Of a stretch of 5,718 bases of DNA, positions 1 to 4,619 are shown one piece after another (position 1 is the first letter of the stretch; each line of letters begins with the position of its first letter). Origin of the DNA: JAPUDQ01 sp049644865 (GTDB lineage Bacteria > Patescibacteriota > Saccharimonadia > Saccharimonadales > Saccharimonadaceae); the NCBI GenBank assembly GCA_049644865.1, contig JBARSV010000032.1, positions 1 through 5,718 on the forward strand, read 5' to 3'. A program made the translations under genes and the position numbers. The notes under the pieces are model-generated. The model saw only the letters and a program-made list of their open reading frames with translations, was not told where the DNA came from and made no database searches.

Positions 1-326
1 TGATCGATGATTTTAAACCGGCTGGATTTCGGGACGATATGGGTCCTATATGGGAAAACTTTTGTGTAATAGAGCGGTTGAAATATTTGCAAAGTCGGCA
101 ACGGCGAGTGAGGTCATATTATTGGCGCAATAGTGATAAGCGCGAAATCGATTTGGTCGAAGAAGAAGGTTCATCGATTAGTGCGATGGAGTTCAAGCTT
201 GGCAAGAAAAAAATGCACAAACCGATTGATTTCTCGCGCAATTATCCTCATAGCGACTATACAGTGGTCAACCCAGATAACTTTATCAGCCAGCTGTTTT
301 CGGTTTCGCAGCAACGTCTATTATAG
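1..326 (+). CDS. C-terminal fragment of an ATP-binding protein of the DUF4143 (AAA) family
   Basis: The frame read from base 3 is open from the left edge to the TAG at 324-326, so this is the last ~107 residues of a longer protein. The ATG at 39 is internal, because the reading continues upstream of it without a stop. The residues GFRDDMGPIWENFCVIERL and, further on, YYWR...REIDLV...EFKLGKKK are the usual ending of DUF4143 proteins, in which an N-terminal AAA P-loop domain is followed by a PD-(D/E)XK-like fold. The nuclease-like triad is visible as Asp (bases 150-152), Glu (189-191) and Lys (195-197). The P-loop half lies outside the window. Such proteins are common in bacteria and archaea, often in several copies, and their cellular role is poorly defined. 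The gene converges on rfbC and their stop codons overlap (TTATAG, 321-326). Family assignment is fairly sure; function is not. Confidence 0.8.
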   Translation, partial: IDDFKPAGFRDDMGPIWENFCVIERLKYLQSRQRRVRSYYWRNSDKREIDLVEEEGSSISAMEFKLGKKKMHKPIDFSRNYPHSDYTVVNPDNFISQLFSVSQQRLL

Positions 327-884
327 GGGTACGACCTCTTTGAGCAGTGGGTGGGCAGCGTCTTTGTCGGATATGACGGCTTCACTGTGTGGGATTGGCC
401 AATTGATACCGAGGTCTGGGTCAAACAAATTAACGAATGTGTAGTGGGCCTCTGGTGACCAGTGCGCGTTGACGAGGTAGGTATAGGTCACGTTGTCTTC
501 GAGTGTTTGGTAGCCATTGGCAACACCGCGTGGCACAAAGACGGCGACGCCGGGGTTGATCTCGATCGAAAACGTTTGGCCAAATGAGTTGCCCGCTCGC
601 AGGTCACACCACGCGCCGAAGACCGAGCCATTGGCGACAGAGATAAATTTCTCCCACGGTTCGGCATGGAGGCCGCGTGTGGCACCCCGTTTATCATTAA
701 AACTAAAATTGTTTTGTACGACTTCAAACTTTGGAAGTCCGAGTGCTTCCATCTTGGCTTTTTGGTAGTTTTCTTTGAACCAACCGCGGTTATCGCCATG
801 AACCGGCAATGTAACTACGTAGAATCCAGGAATGGACGCTTCGGTAACGCTTAAGTCGTTAAAATCATCTGGGTTAAAACTCAT
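321..884 (-). CDS. rfbC: dTDP-4-dehydrorhamnose 3,5-epimerase family protein (RmlC/RfbC)
   Basis: This 187-residue cytosolic cupin enzyme is predicted to epimerise C3 and C5 of dTDP-4-keto-6-deoxy-D-glucose, the step after RfbB in dTDP-L-rhamnose synthesis. Visible family motifs are HGDNRGWFKE at 29-38, RGLH at 70-73 with the catalytic His73, Lys79, DLR at 94-96, VPRGVANGY at 118-125, candidate catalytic tyrosines 134 and 136, DPDLGINWP at 155-163 and SDKD at 172-175. Two features are atypical. The classical 'AHG' histidine is Asn123, and the segment after RGLH reads AEPWEKF. From memory, both match the subtype found as the N-terminal half of actinobacterial RmlC-RmlD fusion proteins, but here the protein ends where the RmlD half would begin. 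The start at 884 is supported by an AGGGAG ribosome binding site seven bases upstream. It is the last gene of the rfbB direction, 119 bases after the four-helix-bundle gene. The exact product could be another dTDP-deoxyhexose. Confidence 0.88.
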   Translation of the reverse strand: MSFNPDDFNDLSVTEASIPGFYVVTLPVHGDNRGWFKENYQKAKMEALGLPKFEVVQNNFSFNDKRGATRGLHAEPWEKFISVANGSVFGAWCDLRAGNSFGQTFSIEINPGVAVFVPRGVANGYQTLEDNVTYTYLVNAHWSPEAHYTFVNLFDPDLGINWPIPHSEAVISDKDAAHPLLKEVVPL

Positions 885-891
885 TTTGTGA

Positions 892-897
892 CTCCCT
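892..897 (-). promoter_or_regulatory. Shine-Dalgarno sequence of rfbC
   Basis: The minus strand reads AGGGAG followed by seven bases and then the ATG at 884. It is the only clear ribosome binding site at a gene start in the window. No -10 hexamer sits just upstream of this ATG, which fits translation from a longer transcript started at rfbB or further upstream. Confidence 0.7.
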
Positions 898-949
898 ATT
901 TAGCAAATGATATTGAACAGGTGGCTGAGAGTTGGCAGGTTTCATTTGG

Positions 950-965
950 CAGAGTTGTGACTCTG
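950..965. repeat. Short perfect hairpin between the four-helix-bundle gene and rfbC
   Basis: CAGAGT (950-955), a four-base loop TGTG and ACTCTG (960-965) form a perfect 6-bp stem. On the minus strand, the direction of the flanking genes, it is followed by CCAAATG, so it lacks the U-tract of an intrinsic terminator. On the plus strand it is followed by AATTTT, which is at best a weak terminator for antisense readthrough. It might be an RNA processing or stability element between the two genes, or chance. Confidence 0.35.
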
Positions 966-997
966 AATTTTCATTTAACAATTTACAATTTTCATTC
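966..997. repeat. AT-rich repeat cluster, rfbC-proximal flank of the four-helix-bundle gene
   Basis: AATTTTCATT occurs twice (966-975 and 987-996), and ACAATTT occurs twice in tandem (978-984 and 985-991). AATTTTCATTC (987-997) is the exact reverse complement of bases 1373-1383, and ACAATTTTC (985-993) is the exact reverse complement of 1391-1399. The four-helix-bundle gene therefore lies between imperfect AT-rich inverted repeats. In AT-rich DNA some matching is expected by chance, but 11-bp and 9-bp perfect matches in just these two flanks suggest the boundary of an inserted unit. Confidence 0.5.
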
Positions 998-1003
998 ATT
1001 ATT

Positions 1004-1363
1004 TCAACCTCTCATTGTAGTAGTAATCTTTTGAAATATCAGAACGAGCTCATGACATTCTTGCCATAATTTACGCAGTTCATTTTTTCGGTCAGGTATT
1101 GCTACGCTAAGCATTCTTAACCAATGTTGTGACTCCTGCGCCTCTTTTTTGCATATATGAATTTTGTTTCGAAAATCTTTTTTTGAGCTACCACCATTAG
1201 CTTCCATATAATTTGCACCTACACTCGTTGCTGAGCGAACTATTTGATTTAATAAGGGCTTAGTGATAGCGTTTTGCGGGCATGATTTCGCAAATATAAT
1301 AATATTTTCGCCAAACCTAGCAGTCCTTTCTTCGAGATCAAATTTTTTGTCGGTTTGCATCAT
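1004..1363 (-). CDS. Four-helix-bundle protein (S23/IVP-like, related to bAvd)
   Basis: This is a 119-residue protein with the family signature NQIVRSATSVGANYMEAN (39-56) followed by KKDFRNKIHICKKEAQES (61-78) and HWLRM (80-84). Four helices can be drawn at about 8-27, 34-56, 59-87 and 91-116, and the length is typical. Relatives are encoded in intervening sequences of 23S rRNA genes in some bacteria, in diversity-generating retroelements as the Avd accessory protein, and very often alone. A nucleic-acid-binding role is known for Avd; the role of stand-alone copies is unknown. No rRNA, reverse transcriptase or template/variable repeat is visible here. The start is either of two adjacent ATG codons (1363 or 1360) and no clear Shine-Dalgarno is seen. 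By hand count bases 1021-1320 are about 36% GC, against 58% in the 60 bases sampled from rfbB (1441-1500), and AT-rich repeats flank the gene. It looks inserted between rfbB and rfbC. Confidence 0.85.
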   Translation of the reverse strand: MMQTDKKFDLEERTARFGENIIIFAKSCPQNAITKPLLNQIVRSATSVGANYMEANGGSSKKDFRNKIHICKKEAQESQHWLRMLSVAIPDRKNELRKLWQECHELVLIFQKITTTMRG

Positions 1364-1372
1364 TTGTCTATT

Positions 1373-1399
1373 GAATGAAAATTAATAATTGAAAATTGT
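1373..1399. repeat. AT-rich repeat cluster, rfbB-proximal flank of the four-helix-bundle gene
   Basis: GAATGAAAATT (1373-1383) and GAAAATTGT (1391-1399) are exact reverse complements of 987-997 and 985-993 on the other side of the gene. The core AAAATT recurs twice within 27 bases. The cluster fills most of the 45 bases between the rfbB stop (1409) and the ATG at 1363, and it may contain the promoter or 5' end of the four-helix-bundle transcript. Confidence 0.5.
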
Positions 1400-1408
1400 A
1401 TTTCTATC

Positions 1409-2422
1409 TCACTGCCCTTGTCTAGCATAGGCAGCTTCGATCGCATCTTTTTGCGGGCGCCACCAGTCTTCGTGCTCGCGGTACCAGTCGATGGTTTGCT
1501 TAAGGCCGTCATGCATGCCGGTTTGGTTGTCGGTGTACTCAGGAAGCCAGCCGAGTTCTCTGCGGATTTTGCTAGATTCCATGGCGTAGCGCATGTCATG
1601 ACCTGGCCGGTCGTTGACATGCTCGTACCAGTCAGCACCTTTGCCCATGAGTTCGCAGATCAGTTCGATCACCATCTTGTTATTCACATGGTCGTTGTCT
1701 GCGCCGATGATGTAGGTCTCGCCGAGTTTGCCTTTGTCGAGTATGAGGTGGACGGCTGCGTTGTGGTCGTCGACATGTATCCAGTCACGGACTTGTTCAC
1801 CGGTGCCATACAGTTTGGGCTTGATGTCGCTGAGGATATTTGTAATCTGGCGCGGGATGAACTTTTCGATGTGCTGGTAGGGTCCGTAATTGTTTGAGCA
1901 GTTGGAGATGGTAGCTGCTATACCAAAGCTGCGCACCCAGGCGCGGACGAGATGGTCTGATCCGGCTTTTGTGCTAGAGTACGGGCTCGATGGATTGTAG
2001 GGGGTGTTTTCGTTGAATCGGTTTGGGTCGTCAAGTTCGAGATCGCCAAAGACCTCGTCGGTACTGATATGATGCAGGCGTTTGCCATGCTTACGGACGG
2101 CTTCGAGGAGGGTGTACGTACCGACGATATTTGTCTGTACAAATGGCCACGGGTCACGCAGGGAATTATCGTTGTGGCTCTCGGCGGCAAAATGCACCAC
2201 GATGTCGCAGCCGCCAACTAGTTTGTCCATGAGTTGTGCGTCGGCGATGTCACCCTCGACGAACGAGATGGCGTCAGCAACCGGCTGAAGGTTTGCTGTA
2301 TTGCCGGCGTAGGTGAGCTTGTCGACCACGGTTATCTGATATTCAGGACGATGTGAGACGGTGTAATGGACGAAATTTGCTCCAATGAAACCTGCGCCTC
2401 CGGTGACTAACAATTTGGTCAT
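1409..2422 (-). CDS. rfbB: dTDP-glucose 4,6-dehydratase (RmlB/RfbB)
   Basis: This 337-residue cytosolic short-chain dehydrogenase/reductase converts dTDP-D-glucose to dTDP-4-keto-6-deoxy-D-glucose with bound NAD+, the second step of dTDP-rhamnose synthesis. Visible motifs are the Rossmann GGAGFIG at 8-14, Asp34 followed by KLTYAGN for NAD ribose binding, AAESH at 79-83, STDEVFGDL at 120-128 carrying the Thr-Asp-Glu catalytic trio (121-123), the YxxxK pair Tyr148/Lys152, SNNYGPYQHIEKFIP at 176-190, RDWIHVDDH at 212-220 and DRPGHDMRYA at 271-280. Length and motif order are complete for the family. The HNDNS variant (83-87), in place of the common HVDRS, resembles actinobacterial enzymes as I recall them. 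The start at 2422 is the only sensible one: the Rossmann strand begins at residue 4 and a -10 box lies six bases upstream. It is first in the rfbB, four-helix-bundle, rfbC series and divergent from manC. RmlA, which makes its substrate, is not in the window. Confidence 0.96.
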   Translation of the reverse strand: MTKLLVTGGAGFIGANFVHYTVSHRPEYQITVVDKLTYAGNTANLQPVADAISFVEGDIADAQLMDKLVGGCDIVVHFAAESHNDNSLRDPWPFVQTNIVGTYTLLEAVRKHGKRLHHISTDEVFGDLELDDPNRFNENTPYNPSSPYSSTKAGSDHLVRAWVRSFGIAATISNCSNNYGPYQHIEKFIPRQITNILSDIKPKLYGTGEQVRDWIHVDDHNAAVHLILDKGKLGETYIIGADNDHVNNKMVIELICELMGKGADWYEHVNDRPGHDMRYAMESSKIRRELGWLPEYTDNQTGMHDGLKQTIDWYREHEDWWRPQKDAIEAAYARQGQ

Positions 2423-2428
2423 ATATAT

Positions 2429-2434
2429 AGTATA
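2429..2434 (-). promoter_or_regulatory. -10 box of rfbB, predicted leaderless transcript
   Basis: On the minus strand TATACT is followed by six bases (ATATAT) and then the rfbB ATG at 2422. Transcription starting at the usual distance from a -10 hexamer would begin on the A of the start codon. No Shine-Dalgarno is present. No good TTGACA-like -35 is seen; TACCAT (2457-2452) lies at the -35 position with a 17-base spacer. Confidence 0.6.
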
Positions 2435-2451
2435 CGACGAGTGGCGGCATG

Positions 2452-2487
2452 ATGGTACTAGTAGAAATCGAGTGGAGCATCTACCAT
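2452..2487. promoter_or_regulatory. Symmetric ATGGTA/TACCAT pair between the rfbB and manC promoters
   Basis: ATGGTA (2452-2457) and TACCAT (2482-2487) are exact inverted copies placed almost symmetrically in the 95-base divergent intergenic region, about 30 bases from each start codon. Each falls at the -35 position of one promoter, with 17 bases to the rfbB -10 box and 18 bases to the manC -10 box. This could be a shared non-canonical -35 element or a pair of half-sites for a common regulator. The arms are only 6 bp, so chance is possible. Confidence 0.3.
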
Positions 2488-2505
2488 AAGTGATCGACTA
2501 CGCGG

Positions 2506-2511
2506 TATAAT
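2506..2511 (+). promoter_or_regulatory. -10 box of manC, predicted leaderless transcript
   Basis: A perfect TATAAT is followed by six bases (AGCCGC) and the manC ATG at 2518, so the predicted transcription start is the A of the start codon. There is no Shine-Dalgarno and no good TTGACA-like -35. Confidence 0.65.
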
Positions 2512-2517
2512 AGCCGC

Positions 2518-3549
2518 ATGATTACAGTTATTATTGCAGGCGGTTCGGGAACTCGGCTATGGCCATTGTCTACCCAGTCGTATCCTAAGCATCTGTTAGC
2601 ACTTACAGGGGAGCTTAGTTTATTGCAATCCACTTTTGAGCGTGCGCGACGGCTCGGTGATGTTACGTACGTTATTACCGAACAAAGCCACGCTGATTAC
2701 GTCAAACAACAATTACCTGAGTTGCCGAGCGATGCGTTTATTATCGAACCGGGTCGGCGTAACACGGCTAGTTGTGTTATTGCCGCATTGCACCATGTAC
2801 GACTTCGCAATGATTTAGATGAGCCAATCGTTTTCTTGTCGGCCGACCACTCGATAAGAGATCTCGACGGTTTTGAACTATCGTTTCGTCGAGCGGCGGA
2901 GCTATCACAAAAATTACATTGCGAGGTCCTCGTAGGTGTTGAGCCCACCTATCCATCAACTGGCTTTGGTTATATCGAAAAAGGCACACCCGATGAGCAT
3001 ACCTCAGCCTTTACTGTGAAATCGTTTAAGGAAAAGCCTGATCTCGTGACTGCGAAGAAATTTGTTGCGACGGGTCGTTATCTGTGGAATACAGGGTATT
3101 TTGTAGGGTCGGTCAATGTATTTTTAGATACCATGGCTGCTTTTGCGCCAGACTTGAAGACCGAGTATGATGCGCTTTGTGCGACAACGAACCAGCATGA
3201 GTATGAGCAAGTTTACCTTGGTTTCAAGAATGAACAGATAGATGTTGCTCTCAATGAAAAAGTTGATGGCCTGATGGTTGTACCTGCATCGTTTGACTGG
3301 ATGGATGTCGGTAGTTTTAAGGACTTACATGAGGCAAATGAACTTGATGAGACGGGTAATGTGATCATTGGTAAGCAAGTATACCCAATCGATGTCGAGA
3401 ACTCATATATTAGAAATGAAGACGATAAACCGCTTGCATTGATTGGCGTAGACAATATCGTCGTCGTCAATACAAAAGACGGCATATTGGTAGCGCGTAA
3501 GGATCTCGCCCATAAAGTCGGTGAGATCGCGAAGACGATACAAAGTTAG
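2518..3549 (+). CDS. manC: Mannose-1-phosphate guanylyltransferase (GDP-mannose pyrophosphorylase), monofunctional
   Basis: This 343-residue cytosolic nucleotidyltransferase makes GDP-mannose from mannose-1-phosphate and GTP. Visible motifs are the nucleotide-binding GGSGTRLWPLS at 8-18, YPKHLL at 22-27 with the conserved lysine 24, EPGRRNTA at 77-84, FLSADH at 106-111 with the metal-binding Asp110, STGFGYIE at 147-154, FKEKP at 170-174, WNTGYF at 190-195 and FDWMDVGSF at 259-267. The protein ends soon after the short C-terminal beta-rich part. It therefore lacks the cupin phosphomannose-isomerase domain of the ~470-residue bifunctional enzymes. Mannose-6-phosphate isomerase and phosphomannomutase must be encoded elsewhere. 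The start is fixed by the motif spacing and by the TATAAT box six bases upstream. Two sampled 60-base blocks are 40% and 43% GC, lower than a sampled galE block (57%), so its history may differ from its neighbours. It converges on galE with overlapping stop codons. Confidence 0.94.
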   Translation: MITVIIAGGSGTRLWPLSTQSYPKHLLALTGELSLLQSTFERARRLGDVTYVITEQSHADYVKQQLPELPSDAFIIEPGRRNTASCVIAALHHVRLRNDLDEPIVFLSADHSIRDLDGFELSFRRAAELSQKLHCEVLVGVEPTYPSTGFGYIEKGTPDEHTSAFTVKSFKEKPDLVTAKKFVATGRYLWNTGYFVGSVNVFLDTMAAFAPDLKTEYDALCATTNQHEYEQVYLGFKNEQIDVALNEKVDGLMVVPASFDWMDVGSFKDLHEANELDETGNVIIGKQVYPIDVENSYIRNEDDKPLALIGVDNIVVVNTKDGILVARKDLAHKVGEIAKTIQS

Positions 3550-4556
3550 ATCTTGTAACCGTTGGGATTTTGTGACTGCCAGCGCCACGTATCGGCACAC
3601 ATGTCGTCGATGGTTTTTGTGGCGTGCCAGTTGAGCTCGGTTTTTGCGAGGCGGGCATCGGCATAGAATTCAGGCAGATCGCCGGTTCGACGAGGTGCGA
3701 TGACATACGGTATAGTATGGCCACAAGCGCGTTCGAACGCATGTATCATATCGAGGACTGATGTAGGTGTGCCGGTGCCGAGGTTGTATGTCGATACACC
3801 TGGTCGTAGGTGTGACAGCGCAGCGACGTGGCCGCGCGCCAGGTCGACCACATGGATATAGTCGCGGCGGCAGGTACCATCTGGTGTAGGGTAATCATTG
3901 CCAAATACACTAAGCTGTTCGCGTTTGCCGACGGCAACTTGGGCGATGTACGGCACGAGGTTGTTTGGGATGCCGCTAGGGTCTTCGCCGATGCGCCCGC
4001 TCTCGTGCGCACCGACAGGGTTGAAATAACGTAGCAGGGTGTACTGAGCACCGGGTGTAGCGGCAGCGTGGTCGCGGATGATTTGCTCGATCATGAATTT
4101 GGTCCAACCATAGGGGTTGGTGATGCCCTGGCCCGTTGAGCTTGATTCACTATACGGCACAGGCGCAGAGCCGTAGACCGTTGCTGATGAGCTAAATATG
4201 AGTGACCGCACTTCGTGTTGTTGCATGACGTCGAGTAAGGTGAGCGTGCTGTCAATGTTGTTGCGATAATACGTAAGCGGCTGCTCGACAGATTCGCCGA
4301 CCGCTTTGAGACCAGCAAAGTGGATGACGCAGTCGGGGGTATTATCCTTGAATATAGCCGATAGCCCCTCGCGATCTTGAACGTCGAGACGGTACAGCAG
4401 TGGGCGCGTGCCGGTAATCTCAGCGATTCGGTTGACGCTTTCTTCAGAACTGTTACTTAGGTTGTCGACGATAATGACAGTGTGGCCTGCCTGCATCAGC
4501 TCGACCGTGGTGTGGCTGCCGATATAACCGGCACCACCTGTGACGAGAATATTCAT
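3546..4556 (-). CDS. galE: UDP-glucose 4-epimerase
   Basis: This 336-residue cytosolic NAD-dependent epimerase interconverts UDP-glucose and UDP-galactose, giving galactosyl donors for glycans. Visible motifs are GGAGYIG at 7-13, Asp31-Asn32, HFAGLKAVGES at 79-89, SSSATVYG at 122-129 with catalytic Ser124, YGWTK at 149-153 with Tyr149/Lys153 (the same numbers as in E. coli GalE), RYFNPVGAHESG at 176-187, NNLVPYI at 198-204, TPDGTCRRDYIHVVDLARGH at 224-243 and the C-terminal WRWQSQNPNGY at 324-334. Length is close to the 338 residues of E. coli GalE. I choose the ATG at 4556, not the in-frame ATG at 4616. The longer form would add 20 residues before the Rossmann strand and would span the likely -10 box. 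The gene is divergent from the SGNH gene and its TAA interleaves with the manC TAG (TTAG, 3546-3549). It could also accept N-acetylated sugars; that cannot be told from sequence by eye. Confidence 0.96.
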   Translation of the reverse strand: MNILVTGGAGYIGSHTTVELMQAGHTVIIVDNLSNSSEESVNRIAEITGTRPLLYRLDVQDREGLSAIFKDNTPDCVIHFAGLKAVGESVEQPLTYYRNNIDSTLTLLDVMQQHEVRSLIFSSSATVYGSAPVPYSESSSTGQGITNPYGWTKFMIEQIIRDHAAATPGAQYTLLRYFNPVGAHESGRIGEDPSGIPNNLVPYIAQVAVGKREQLSVFGNDYPTPDGTCRRDYIHVVDLARGHVAALSHLRPGVSTYNLGTGTPTSVLDMIHAFERACGHTIPYVIAPRRTGDLPEFYADARLAKTELNWHATKTIDDMCADTWRWQSQNPNGYKI

Positions 4557-4563
4557 GAGTATT

Positions 4564-4569
4564 AGTATA
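4564..4569 (-). promoter_or_regulatory. -10 box of galE, predicted near-leaderless transcript
   Basis: On the minus strand TATACT is followed by seven bases (AATACTC) and the galE ATG at 4556, predicting a leader of zero or one base. It is the same hexamer as at rfbB. The plus strand TTAGT-ATA-ACTAA (4562-4574) is a small palindrome over the box and could be an operator, though it is short and AT-rich. The box supports 4556 as the true start. Confidence 0.55.
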
Positions 4570-4604
4570 ACTAATTTTATCTGGATTGTGGCTGAGAATT
4601 GGTG

Positions 4605-4610
4605 TATGAT
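4605..4610 (+). promoter_or_regulatory. -10 box of the SGNH-protein gene, predicted near-leaderless transcript
   Basis: TATGAT is followed by nine bases and the ATG at 4620, predicting a leader of about three bases or none. No Shine-Dalgarno precedes the ATG and no convincing -35 is visible. The box lies within the 63-base intergenic region shared with galE. Confidence 0.4.
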
Positions 4611-4619
4611 GAGCATAAT

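Noticed and set aside
950..971. Intrinsic terminator after the four-helix-bundle gene
   Set aside because: On the minus strand the hairpin is followed by CCAAATG rather than a T-run, and the stem is only 6 bp.
1004..1363. A diversity-generating retroelement, because the small protein resembles Avd
   Set aside because: There is no reverse transcriptase, template repeat or variable repeat in the window. The signature also fits the broader family of stand-alone four-helix-bundle proteins.
1418..1897. A 159-codon plus-strand open frame inside rfbB
   Set aside because: It is antisense to a fully conserved dehydratase, has no recognisable motif, and is explained by the codon bias of the real gene. 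The other long antisense frames inside manC, galE and rfbC are rejected for the same reason.
4557..4616. A 20-residue N-terminal extension of GalE from an ATG at 4616
   Set aside because: It would overlap the predicted galE -10 box, would precede the Rossmann strand that normally starts GalE, and overlaps the promoter region of the divergent gene. The ATG at 4556 gives a normal 336-residue protein.
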